In this document: piece by piece, positions 1-11,495 of the stretch
Layout of the letters: each line of letters starts with the position of its first letter
Numbering within the stretch: the stretch's first letter is position 1
NCBI GenBank assembly: GCA_025765615.1
Contig: JAIVFJ010000031.1
Location: 124,001-188,000, forward strand
Length of the DNA stretch: 64,000 nucleotides
Source of the DNA: Zopfochytrium polystomum
Lineage: Eukaryota > Chytridiomycota > Chytridiomycetes > Chytridiales > Chytridiaceae
Direction: 5' to 3'
Program-made: the position numbers and the translations under genes
Notes under the pieces: generated by a model
The model's input: the letters and a program-made list of their open reading frames with translations, nothing else
Told to the model about the DNA's origin: nothing
Database searches by the model: none

Positions 1-159
1 CCTCCTCTCGCCCGCTCTGCCTGTATGGCACGGCGGCGGCGATGGCAGCGGCAGTGGCGCTGGCGACGGTAACGAGGGTGGTGTCTCCTTTGTGCACCCT
101 AGGGGTGCCTCCTCTTCTGTGTCAACCCCAACTTCCGCAGTGCCCCCGGTCTCTCGCCC

Positions 160-3100
160 ATGCTCATGCTTCCGGGCTTCTTCGGCCCGCAGTACCTTGA
201 GCAACAGCAGCAGCCGCAGCAGCCGTGGATGAACGCGCCATCCCCGCCATCCAACTCCGGCCCCACGCCAAACCCTCGGGTGGCACCGCCGCCAAACGAC
301 CTTTTCGAATTTCTAAGCCAGGACGACATTGATGGCACATCGCCAACCGCGTCAGCCCCGCTCTTCCCCTTCTCCGCCGCCGCCTCCGTCGGCGCCTTCC
401 AGTCCCCTCCTCCTCCTCCTCCTCCTCCCGCTCCTCCCGTTGCGGCTGCTGGTGCGACCGCCGCTGCATTCCGCCACAACTACTACCACCAGTCCTTCCT
501 GCCCCCGATCGCCACGTCGCCGCCGGACCCACCAGCCCTTTTCGATCCATTTGGCGGCACCCCGCGCACAGACTACTTTGGCAACATCATTCCCAATGAC
601 AACGACGACGACGCCGGCGACTACCGCCCCGACGACAACGCGCTCCGGAGCGGCATCAGGAGCAGCGGGCGGGCACCAAAAAAGCGCAAGGACCCACCCA
701 CAAGCCCCGCGGCGCCGCCCCCGACCCGCGCGAGGGGCGCCGCCGTGCCATCGGCGCCGCCGTCCCGCGAGGACCTTCTCGCCAGGCTGCGCAGGGCAAT
801 AGGACCCGTCGACGAGGGCGTCATCGACACCGATGCCACCGACGGCAACGACGACCGCGCTACCGTCGGCACCAGCGCTTCGCACAGTCTCCCAGACAGC
901 GGCCGCGCCTCGCGCGACCGCTCGCGATCCGGCGGCAGCGCCGCCTCACACAGCAACACAGGCGGCAGCGGCCGCATCTCCCACAATCGCTCGCTCTCCG
1001 GCGGCGCCAGCAACACCGCAGCGCTTGCGCTGCCGGGCCTCTCCGCGTCGCCGCCGCCGCAACAGACTATACCGGACCCCGCTGAAGCAACGTTCGCCAC
1101 CGTCATATCTCCCGCGCCGTCAGCCCGAGGTCGCCGCGCGTCCAGGCGGGCCTCGGACAAGCTCAGCGCGACGCCGACGACGCCTTCCGCCCTCGCAGCC
1201 ACCGCGTCGCCCAGCGTGGCGTCGACGTCTTCGGCGTCGGCGTCGACGGCGTCGTCGGCCTTGTCGTTCGTGTCTGCGACCTCGTCGCCTACGGCGTGGG
1301 CATCATCCACGTCGGCATCTTCGTCGGCGTCGTTGCCATCCTCATCCGCATCCTCCCCCTTCGCCTCCACCGTCCGCCGCGCATCCCGCGGCGACACCTT
1401 GGCCGCCGACCCGCTCCCCGCCGCCAACTCGCCGCCGCCGCCACCGCCGCCCCCGCCGGCGGGACAAGCGGACTTTGTGTGCTTTGGCGCGATCCACACG
1501 TTCGTGACGCGCATGCACCCGGAGCTGTTTGACAAGATCCAGCAGGACCAGCAGGCGGCAGCCGGAGATCAGTGGTCGCAGGCGTCGGCGCCGGGAGCCA
1601 AAGTCAGGATGCTGCCGTTTGTGCCGACCGCCGCCGGCGGCGGGAAGCCGGCGTCTATTCAGATTCAGACGCTCGACGGGATGGAGGTGAGGGGGATTGT
1701 CTGGTTGCGGGCAGTGCTTAGTGCTCATAACTCTAATTTTGTTTAAAAGCTTGGGTTTCTGGAACATCGCATCACCGCGGTGCTACTGGGCATCCTCGCA
1801 AAGGTCTATGTCGAAGCGTTTATTCCAAGAGTCAAAGTTCAGGTATAGCATGAGGCCCCGTTTTATTTTTTAGATTCCCCGCTTGCCTGACACGTTTACG
1901 AAACATACCCCATCCTCTCACAGCCGAAATTCGTCTCCCATGTCCACCTCATCGTCTACGGGCCCCGTCATCACGGCCCAGAAATCGGCCTCTACTTGCG
2001 GCAAAACGGCGTCGAGCTCCGCGCCGTCAAGCTCTCGGGCACCGTCCCATACGAGAATCCCCACGGGTCCTCGTCGGCGTCCAGCTCTCGAACGGCGTCC
2101 GGAGACTCGAGCAGCGAGCCGTCGTCGCATATTGAAAGCGTGTACGACGCGCTCTGCTCTGCCGAGGATCTCGAGGAAATGGAGCCAGGTGAGCGAGATT
2201 TGCTTTTTGCTTCTTTCTTGTTTTGCGGGAACCCATCGGGGCAGTCTAACCATGGCTTTCGGGAAAGACTCGCACATTCTCACTCCGCTGTACAAGCATC
2301 AGAAACAAGCGCTCTTCTTCATGACGGAGCGAGAGACGGACGTTGACTTTGCAACTTACAATCCGAAACGATCCATGTGGAAATTGGAAAACAACGTCTA
2401 CAAGCATCTGATCACAAACGAAACTCGGGAAACGCCCCCACGGCAGGTTCGTGGGGGCATTCTCGCTGGTGAGCCGATTTCTGGTGCTTCGTCCGTGCTT
2501 GATCCCTTTCGCTGATATACTTCTTCTCTTTCGATACACGCACAAGACGATATGGGACTCGGCAAGACGATTGAAACCATATCACTCATTGTGACGTCTC
2601 GCCTCCGCAAAGACCGCGAAGAGCGAAGGAACCGCTCCGCTGCGCCGCCTTCAGAACTGCGCGAAAGCCCGCTGCTTTCGTTGGAGATGTCACGAACGAA
2701 AACGGACGAGGACATTCCACAAAAAGGATACCTCTGCGCGTCCAAAGGGACCCTCATCGTGTGTCCGCTCAGCACAGTCCAGAATTGGGAGGAGCAGTTT
2801 GCGGCGCACGTTACAAAAGATCTGCTGGACGTCGTTGTCTATCACGGCCCCGGACGAGTCCAAAACCCGGAGGCTTTGGCCACTTATGTATGCTCCCTAT
2901 TTACCGTTGTTGGTAAAGTCTAAACCCCCCGCCGACCCCAGGACATTGTGATAACAACATACAGCTTGTTGTCCAACGAGTTCAGCAAGGATCTGAAATC
3001 TGCACCCTCTGGCGGACGGAGCCAGGACGCCGACGGTGAGCTCATACCCCTCGCCGTGACGTCGCCGCTGCAGCAAATCCACTGGGAACGAATAGTTCTC

Positions 3101-5009
3101 GACGAAGCCCACATCATCAAGGACTCGGGCACATCCCAATCCAAGGCCGCCTGCTTCCTTTCGGCCTCCTCCCGCTGGTGCTTGACGGGCACCCCCATAC
3201 AGAATCGTCTTGACGGTGTGGCTTTCTTGTTTGTTCTCTCTTGAGCGAAATGCGAAATTCCCGGCACGCTAAATAAACTGTGGCCGGGCCTCTTTCCGAA
3301 AACACAGATCTCTACAGCCTCATCAAATTTATACGCCTAGCGCCCTTCAACTCCAAACACTCCTGGAACCAGCACGTCTCCAGACCAATCCGCTTCGGCA
3401 GCGACGCAAACATTGGCGTGCAGCGGCTCCAGACGCTGATGAAGTCCATCACGCTTCGACGCACCAAGCAGCAGAAGGTCGACGGCAAACCTATCCTCTG
3501 CCTCCCCGAGCGCCGCGACCACGTTTGCATGGTCGAGCTGTCGCCCCAGGAGCGCGCCGTCTACACCGCCGTCCACGACAAGGCCCTCAACCTGTTCAAG
3601 AAAATGAAAATGTCGGGGACACTCATGAAAAACTATGTGCATATTTTGGAGATGATACTTCGGCTCAGGCAGATTTGCGTGCATCCGCTGCTATTCAAGG
3701 ACGACGAGGCGGTGGCGGAGTGGGGTGAGCTTTTCTTCTTATTCCTCCCTCTCAACCCTCGTGCTTCATCAAACTACCCTCTTTATCTTATAAACACATC
3801 CCCACAGAAAAACTCGCCTGCGATGCTGACGGCACGTCCGTCCCCATCACCGCAGCGTCCCCGCCCCCGCTCACCCGCCCCCGCGCCCTCCACCTCCTCG
3901 ACCTCCTCCGCGAAACCGCCGACGACCGCTGCTGCGCCTGCGGCGCCCTCGTCGAGCTCCCCGCCCCGACCGCCGCAAGCCCCCGCACCGCCGCCTCCGG
4001 CGCCGGGGTCTTCGTCTCGCGCTGCGGACACCTCTTTTGCCCGGACTGCGCCGCCGAATTGGCTGCGACCGCTGCGGCAGGCGAGGGGGAAGCCAAAGCC
4101 GAGGCCGCTACCGCGCCGTGCCCGCAGTGCGGCGTGGGCTTGCGGGCAGGAGATGTGATCGAAGCGGTCGAGGGCGATGACAACGGCGACGGCCGGGAGG
4201 CGGCGGTAGAGGAGATCGTGCGCGACGGGCGCGGCGGCGACGGCGTCGGCCGCGGCGGACCGGTGCTGAGCTCAAAGATCCGGGCACTGATGGCGGACCT
4301 GGTGGCGGTGCGGCAGGCTCACCTCGCGCGAGGCGAGCAGCCGCCAAAGTGCGTGGTGTTTAGCCAATGGACATCGGTGCTGGATTTGATCGAGGTGAGT
4401 ATTAAGGAGCCCCGCGGAATATCAACTTGACGCACCAACCTCATCTCACGCCTCCCCCATCCCCCCCACAAGCACCCCCTCACCACGTCCGGCTTCCCCC
4501 ACCGCCGCCTCGACGGCGGCATGAACCGCGCGGCGCGCGCGTCCTCGCTCTCCGCCTTCCACCACGACCCCTTGATTCTGGTCCTCCTCGTGTCGCTCAA
4601 AGCCGGCGGCGTCGGCCTGAACCTGACAGCGGCGTCGCGCGTCTACGTCGTCGAGCCGTATTGGAACCCGGCCGTGGAGCAGCAGGCCGTCGACCGCGTG
4701 CACCGGCTCGGTCAGCAGCGCGCCGTCGAGACGGTCAAGCTGGTGGCGAGGAGCACGATCGAGGAGAATATTGTGGCGCTGCAGGCGAGGAAGAGAGAGT
4801 TGGCGAGGCTGGCGTTTAGGGAGGGAGGAGGAGGAGGTTCGCGGGCGGCGAGCGCGGTCGAGGAGGAGGAGGAGGAGGAGGAAGCGGTGTGGGGCAATGC
4901 TGGAGGGAAGGGTAAGGGGAGAGGAAAGGGGAGAGATGGCGCGGCCATCGAAAGAAGGGAGGCGTTGAGGCAGGAGAGGTTGCTGGACTTGCAGCTATTG
5001 TTTGAGTGA
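160..5009 (+). CDS. SNF2-family ATPase with RING finger (HLTF/RAD5 type)
   Basis: DNA-dependent ATPase/translocase with an embedded RING ubiquitin-ligase module, the architecture of HLTF and RAD5, which act in post-replication repair. Nine exons: 160-1686, 1750-1842, 1924-2188, 2268-2468, 2547-2887, 2942-3215, 3308-3724, 3808-4394, 4473-5009; they sum to 1413 aa in frame. The first ~425 residues are Ser/Pro/Ala-rich. A HIRAN-like stretch follows (IQIQTLDGMELGFLEHR), then the SNF2 N-lobe with LYKHQKQAL, Walker A DDMGLGKT, DEAH box (VLDEAHIIKD) and LTGTPIQNR. The RING has CCAC, CGHLFCPDC and CPQC. The C-lobe has VVFSQWTSVLDLIE, LKAGGVGLNL and the QAVDRVHRLGQQ motif VI. The tail is Glu/Gly/Arg-rich. 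Family assignment is strong; HLTF versus RAD5 versus RAD16 is not settled. The first ATG of the open frame was taken as start. A truncated tandem copy lies at 7.7-9.0 kb. Confidence 0.9.
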
Positions 5010-5032
5010 GAGTACGTTTCTGTTTCCTTTCT

Positions 5033-5065
<33 letters not shown>

Positions 5066-5529
5066 GCTGCTACCTACTTTATTTCGTTGTTCCCTCCCAG
5101 CAGCTGGGTATATTTTATTCGTATTTGTTCTGGGGGGCGCTGTTATGCCTGCGCGTTGTTGAAAGTCTATTACGCTGCGGAAACGCCAAGCACTATATGT
5201 CGAGCCTATTGCCTTCTCTGTTCTCAAATAAGTAAATCACGTTTTCAATTCCCCTCCTCTTGAGTGGAACCAAAATCCGACGAAAGAATAGTATGCAGGT
5301 AGGACCTCAAGACCCTCACCTTTCTAATACTTTCAACCCAGTCGTCCATGACCTAACCTTGGTTCTGGGAGCACACGGCAGGCACAACGTGAAGTGAGAG
5401 TTGTTTCGACATTGGTTTACTTTATTATTATCATTTATGCGAAAGCGAGTGCAGGGGATAACAGCAAGCATGTAAATAAGTATTCTTCGAGCCCCACCCG
5501 AACTGTCACCGTTTCCGACTGGTGTGCAA
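5010..5529. other. Convergent 3' intergenic region with poly-T tract
   Basis: Gap between the SNF2 stop and the stop of the minus-strand coiled-coil gene. It holds a T run at about 5037-5064 and otherwise no supported ORF. Part of it (5340-5529) recurs at about 9005-9200, as expected from the tandem duplication. Confidence 0.6.
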
Positions 5530-7023
5530 TCACGCAGCACCGCCGGAAAGGTCCATTCGCTTAGCTACGTCCGCAACCCACTGCCCAACAAAGTCTGCGC
5601 AATCCGAGAGAGGTGGACCACATGCGAGCGCACCTTCGTCGTCGCCAGGGCTGCCTTTGGCCATAATGGGATCTTGCGGAAACGACAACAGTTCTTCATG
5701 GTCAAGGGCGCAATCGCTGTCGCCGCGAAACCGATCTCGAGGACCGGCTGAAGTATGCATCTTGTTGTGGGATTCGAACAGCTTCAGACGAAACACCAGG
5801 TATTCCATCGCTGGCCAGGATTCCTGAGGCCCTTTGAACTTTATTTCCTTGCCCTGCTGCAAATGGGAAGCTCTTTCCGGCGGTTCCCAGCCAGGTGCCA
5901 GCTCGATGAAATAGCGGATTCCGTGCTCTCCGTCTTCCGCTTTGATCGTAAAATTGTGGTCATCGAAGAATTTGTGGTCATTAGGGTCGAGAAGAAGCCC
6001 GTTTCTCACGGTATATGATGGCATCGCATCTACGCTCGAAGGATCAAACTGCCGCCAATGTTTGACTTCAACGATACGGGCCGCTTGTGAGTTCTCAGAT
6101 GACGATCCCGAAACAGGTGAGACTCCATCCCGTTCCATTAGCATACTTCTGAACCGTTTCTCAGCAGTCCTCGTTTGCGACTGGATCGATGCTGCAACCA
6201 ACAATTGAAGTGAGTAAGAATCTGTGGCTCAAGGGTAGGAGTAGTAACCCTCACCAATCGAAAGTGCCTCTTGTTGTACTTTTAGGTGGTTCATTCTCTC
6301 CTGAAGCTTGTCGCGTGTTTCTGTCCACAAAGAACAAAACTTATCCCTTGCCTCAGAGAGACAGTGGGCAAGACATTCCTCTTCATGCTCTTCCTGCACC
6401 AACAAGTGTTGGTCGTCCTTCAAGCACCGTTCCTCCCGGCGAAGATCGTCCGCGGCTTTTTCTCTTCGCTGATTGATTAGGTGTGATAGCGTCTCGGAAT
6501 CAATAGGTTCAGTGAGAGCCTTCATCAGCTTCTCGTCCCACGACAATACGGATGCTCGAAGCTGTTTGATATACTGTCGCCGGTCCTCCACTTGATCCAT
6601 CAACCGCCGTTCGGCCCTCCGATCTTGGAACTGCTTGAGACGGTTCTCTGCCTGCTGGATGGCAAAGTGGTGCTGCTGGACTTCCATGTTCCCCAGCATA
6701 GGGTCAGCCAAAAGTGACTTCAAGGAATCGATCTCCCGCTCATTCTCTTCGATCTGTGCCTGTACCAGCGCCCTCCGAGCGGCTGAATGGGACGATCGGG
6801 ACGACGACGACGGCGAAGAGAAGGAGGAGGCGGAGGAAGGGGAGCCCCTGACTTTGGTAAGGCGGCGGTGAAGGACTCTGGGGCTGGGCGGAGGTGGTGA
6901 CGCCAGCAGTGAAGGCGGCGTACTCCCAGCAATCTGGGTCGGGGTTCGCAGCGTTGTTGGCGCTGGCAGTCCGTCCATTGATTGGCATTGCGGCGTCTTC
7001 GTGTGGGAGGAGGCGTTTGACAT
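5530..7023 (-). CDS. Coiled-coil protein of unknown function (copy 1)
   Basis: Two exons, 7023-6255 and 6191-5530, around a 63-nt intron (GTGAGG...TTGCAG) give 476 aa. I do not recognise a named family. Residues ~1-85 are Pro/Ser-rich; ~85-250 are strongly charged and predicted coiled coil (for example QIEENEREIDSLKSLL and FAIQQAENRLKQFQDRR). The C-terminal 220 residues are mixed and globular-looking, with an aromatic segment around HGIRYFIELAPGWEPPERA. No signal peptide or membrane segment is seen. It converges on the SNF2 gene. A paralog about 3.7 kb away (9201-10457) keeps the same intron position and near-identical C-terminal half, which supports this model as a real gene. Confidence 0.75.
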
Positions 7024-7716
7024 GGATTATTTTGCGTATGCTCGTTCACAGTATATTTATATGAGGCGCTATGCTGCTACAACGCCATTTGTTCCCAGAG
7101 AGTTAGGGAAAAGCAAGCATCTATAAGGGAGACGCCTGTTTCCAAAAAAGAACTTTGATTGGGATATTTTCGCGAAATTCGCTATGTAGTCCGACGAGAG
7201 GGCAAAGAAAGGGTTAGTTTCATCAGTTTTATTATAATAGTAGCATTGCCTGCAAATCGAAACCAAAAGTATGACCGGAAAGTGAAAGATATAAATCGAG
7301 ATGACATACAGCACCCCCCTGCTAAGGTAACCAAAAAAAAAGAAAAAAAAGGAATAAGAAGAGAGATAAGCTGGCAGCGGGAGCGGGTTTGGAAAGATAT
7401 TGTAAGTTCGTTTTATTTTCCACAAAGAGTGATTGGCAAAGGGATGTGGAGGTTTTGTCCAAGGTTAGCAGTAGAGCCATGCGCAAACATACGAGAGAGA
7501 AAGCAAGGGAGAGAGAGAAAGGAAGACTTAATGCCTTTCCCATTCTGGATCAAGTAAGTATCAGGGCGCGTAAAGCGGTGGGCTGTTTTACGAGAAAAAG
7601 GTGCACGCATTAGCGGTGTTGACCTCAAACAACCTCCATCGTCGTGGAAGTGGTCTTCAAGCTCCAGCGTCGGGCGTTCCTTTTTTTTGAGAGAATTGAA
7701 CACCATTGTCAGTCAG
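7024..7716. other. Intergenic spacer of the duplicated block (copy 1)
   Basis: No supported gene. It resembles 10.85-11.40 kb, for example the shared stretch at about 7395-7430 and 11110-11145, so it is the spacer of the tandem duplication. A-rich runs occur near 7330-7350. Confidence 0.55.
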
Positions 7717-9032
7717 CCGCCGCCGCCCCCGCTGGCGGTACAAGCCGAGTTTGTGTGCTTTGGCGCGATCCACACGTTCGTGACGCGCATGCACCCCGGC
7801 TCTTTGCCAAGATCCAGCAGGGCCAGCAGGCGGCGGCGGCGATCAGCCGTCATCGTCGCCGTCGTCACCGGGAGCCAAAGTCAGGGTTTTGCCGTTTGTG
7901 CCGACCGCCGCCGGCGGGAAGCCGGCCTCTAATCAGATTCAGACGCTCGACGGGATGGAGGTGAGGTTTGCGGGAGTGCTTAGTGCATAAAATATCTATT
8001 TTGTTTTTTTTAAAAATTTTTTTTTTCTCCGGCAAGCCTGGGTTCCACATCGCAACACCGCGTGCTTCTGGGCAACCTCGCGAAGATCTATGTCGAAGCA
8101 TTCATTCCAAAAGTCAAAGGTCAGGTATAGCTTGAGGCCCTGGTTGTTTTTTTTGTATTCTAATTCCCCCCTTGCCTGACTCGATTACGAAACATTCCCA
8201 CACCCTCGCAGCCGAAATTCGTCTCCCACGTCCACCTTAATGTCTGCCGGCCTCGTCATCACGGACCAGAAATCGGCCTCTATTGCGCCAAACGGCGTCG
8301 AGCTCCGCACTGTGAAGCTCTCGGACTCCGTCCCGTATGAGAATCCCCACGCCGCGTCACACGCGGCGTCCGGAGATTCTAGCAGCGAGCCGTCGTCGCA
8401 CATTGACAGCGTGTATGATGCGCTCGGCTTCCCCCACCGCCGCCCCGACGGCGGTATAAACCGCGCGGCCCGCGCGTCCTCGCTCTCCTCCTTCCACCAC
8501 GACTCCTTGATCCTGGTCCTCCTCGTCTCGCTCAAAGCTGGCGGCGTCAGCCTGAACCTGACAGCGGCGTCGCGCGTCTACGTCGTCGAGCCGTACTGGT
8601 ACCCCTGCGGTGGAGCAGCAGGCCGTCGACCGGCTGGGTCAACAGCGCGTCGTCGAGACGGTCAAGCTGTTGGCGAGGAGCACGATCGAGGAGAATATTG
8701 TGGCGCTGCAGGCGAGGAAGAGGGAGTTGGCGAGGCTGGCGTTTAAGGAGGGAGGAGGAGGAGGTTCAAGGGCGGCGAGCGGGGTGGAGGAGGAGGAGGA
8801 AGAGGTAGAGGAGGAGGTGGTGTGGGGGAATGACGGAGGGAAGGGAAAGGGGAGAGGGAAGGGGAAGGAAGGCGCGGCGAGGGACAGAAGGGAGGCGTTG
8901 AGGCAGGAGAGCAGCTATTGTTTGAGTGAGAGCACGTTTCCGTTTCGTCCTTTTTTTTGGGCCTTCCGCTTCCTACTTTATTGCGCTGTTCTCTCCCAGC
9001 AGCTCAACTCAGTCATCCATGACCTAACCTAA
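7717..9032 (+). pseudogene. Truncated tandem copy of the SNF2/RING gene
   Basis: The block from ~7717 matches the functional gene from ~1430: the proline run, then the FVCFGAIHTFVTRMHP region, then the YENPH / SSEPSSHI(D/E)SVYDAL stretch. At about 8430 it jumps straight to the C-lobe (FPHRRPDGGINRAARASS, compare FPHRRLDGGMNRAARASS). About 2.3 kb, corresponding to 2150-4490 of the parent, is missing: Walker A, the DEAH box and the whole RING finger. The copy also has frame changes near 7790 and 8610, and the motif VI region has lost residues (QAVDRLGQQ instead of QAVDRVHRLGQQ). It cannot encode an ATPase. The Glu/Gly/Arg-rich tail up to the former stop is still similar. Whether it is transcribed is unknown. 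Confidence 0.85.
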
Positions 9033-9200
9033 GTTCTGGGAGCACGGCAGGCACCAGCCGTCAAACTGAGGCTTGCTTCGACATAGGTTTATTTATTATT
9101 ATCATTTATGCGAAAGCGAGTGCAGGAGATAACAGCAAGCAATTAAATAAGTATTCTTCGAGCCCCACCCGAACTATCACCCTTTCCGACTGGTGTGCAA

Positions 9201-10457
9201 TCACGCAGCACCGCCGGAAAGGTCCATTCGCTTTGCGACGTCCGCAACCCACTGCCCAACAAAGTCTGCGCAATCCGAGAGAGGTGGACCACATGCGAGC
9301 GCACCTTCGTCGTTGCCAGGGCTGCCTTTGGCCATAATGGGATCTTGTGGAAACGACAACAGTTCTTCATGGTCAAGGGTGCAATCGCTGTCGCCGCCAA
9401 ACCGATCTCGAGGACCGGCTGAAGCCTGCATCTTGTTGTGGGCTTTGAACAGCTTCAGACGAAATTCCAGGTATTCCATCGCTGGCCAGGATTCCTGAGG
9501 CCCTTTGAACTTTATTTCCTTGCCCTGCTGCAAATGGGAAGCTCTTTCCGGCGGTTCCCAGCCAGGTGCCAGCTCGATGAAATAGCGGATTCCGTGCTCT
9601 CCTTCTTCCGCTTTGATCGTAAAATTGTGGTCATCGAAGAATTTGTGGTCATTAGGGTCGAGAAGAAGCCCGTTTCTCACGGTATATGATGGCATCGCAC
9701 CCACGCTCGAAGGATCAAACTGTCGCCAATGTTTGACTTCAACGATATGGGCCGCTTGTGAGTTCTCAGATGGCGATCCCGAAACAGGTGAGACTCCATC
9801 CCGTTCTATAAGCATACTTCTGAACCGTTTCTCAGCTCTCCTCATTTGCGACGGGATCGATGCTGCAACAAACAATTGAAGTGAGTAAGAATCTGCGGCT
9901 CAAGGGTAGGAGTATTAACCCTCACCGATCAAAAGGGCCTTTTGTTGTTCTTTTAGGTGGTTTATTCTCTCCTGAAGCTTTTCGTGTGTTTTTGTCCACA
10001 AAGAACCAAACTTATCCCCAGCCTCAGCCAGGCAATTCGCCAGCGTTTGCTCTTCTTCTTTCATGGACTGCTCAAAGTCCCGAAGTGAGCCTTCTGCACG
10101 TCGTCTTTCCTGACTAAAGAAGCTTCGTGTCTCGGAATCAACAGCCTGAGCTGTCATCAACTTCTCGTTCCACGAAACTACGGCTGCTTCAAGGCGTTCA
10201 ATGAATTTTTGCCGCACAGCCCTCCGATCTTGGAACTGCTTGAGACGGTTCTCTGCCTGCTGGATGGCAAAGTCGCCCTGCTTGACTTCCATGTTTCCCA
10301 GCATTGGGTCGACCAAAAGTGACTTCAAGGAATCGATCTCCTGCTCATTCTCTTCGATCTGTGCCTGTACCAGCGCCCTCCGAGCGGCTGAATGGGACGA
10401 TCGGGACGACGACGACGACGGCGAAGAGAAGGAGGAGGCAGAGGAAGGGGAGCCCAT
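9201..10457 (-). CDS. Coiled-coil protein of unknown function (copy 2)
   Basis: Paralog of the gene at 5530-7023. Exons 10457-9926 and 9862-9201 share the intron position of copy 1 and give 397 aa. The C-terminal exon differs from copy 1 at only a few residues. The coiled-coil exon has diverged more, between the EENEQEIDSLKSLL and EQQKALLIGEG segments, and the ~75-residue Pro/Ser-rich N-terminus of copy 1 is absent: similarity stops at the chosen start MGSPSSASSF. The reading frame is intact, unlike the neighbouring SNF2 copy, so this half of the duplication may still be under selection. Function unknown. Confidence 0.65.
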
Positions 10458-11495
10458 GCCTGCTGGCGAGGCGGGGGCGGCGGCGGCAGTGAAAGCAAGC
10501 GCAACGTCGGGCGTTTATGTTGGGGTAAGGATTTTTTTTTGCTAGGTTTGTGGCGTTTGTACCACCTGTTAGATCTGTTATGGAGCACAGGCAAATCTGA
10601 GGCTGTCAGGGCCGAAAACACGCTCCTCGCCTCGTCGTCGCATGGTAATCAGCCAATGCAATCATCGCCCCTCGAGCGGGAGAGGAGGACGAGAAGGAAT
10701 AAGAGGAAGGGGTTTGGAGTAGGAGCTCGAGGGCGGGAAGGGGAAGTGCAGGCACGAGAGACGAGAGTGAGGTTGAGGGGAGGCGACAGTTGGCAGGAGC
10801 TCCGTATATCTAACAAGAAAAATCTTTCATTTCTCGCCAGATTTACCCAACAAAGAGCACTCGCTGGAGCAAACGAAAAGCAAAAAGATCATGGGAAAGA
10901 ATTGGTCTCATCATTTCGATAATTGTAGAGTGGGCCTGCAAGCTGTGCTCAGACGAAACCAAAAGCAGGACAGGGAAAGAAAAAGAATACGGTACAAAGT
11001 TGACAGGATATATACAAAGCCCCGAGCAGCCCCTTCCTCTCTCCCCCCCAACAAGAAAACGAAGAAGAAGTAGAAAGACACGGTAAAAAAGCGAGAGCGG
11101 GGTTTGGAAGGATATTGCAAGTTCGTTTTCTTTTACACAAAATGTAAGTTTTGCATAAACAGGGGTTTTTTTTCGCAAGGTTAGCAGTAGAGACATGGAC
11201 CTGAATACGAGAGAAAGCTCAGGGAGCAAGCAAGAGAGGTAGAGAGACAGGAGAAAAAAAGAAAGGACTACCCGACGCGTTTTCCTTTATAAATCAAGCA
11301 AGTATCATCGCGTGTAAAGAAGTGAGCCGTATTCGAGAAGAGTTTGGAAGGATTAGCGGCGTTGCCCTCTACCTCCGTCCTCGTGGGAGAGATCTCGAAG
11401 CTCCACTTCGCGTCGATCGTACCTTTCGTTGGAGGAAGGAAGTGTTTGAATGCAAAAGCGACTCGCGGTCCCCCACTCCTCACGTCAAATCCCTC
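10458..11495. other. Intergenic spacer of the duplicated block (copy 2)
   Basis: No supported ORF. The part after ~10850 resembles 7.1-7.7 kb. Similarity fades near 11400, which marks the right end of the tandem duplication. Confidence 0.5.

Noticed and set aside
164..1535. Several long minus-strand and alternate-frame ORFs over the SNF2 N-terminus
   Set aside because: Low-complexity Arg/Gly/Ala shadows of a GC-rich Ser/Pro region; the plus frame joins by splicing to conserved HIRAN and SNF2 sequence.
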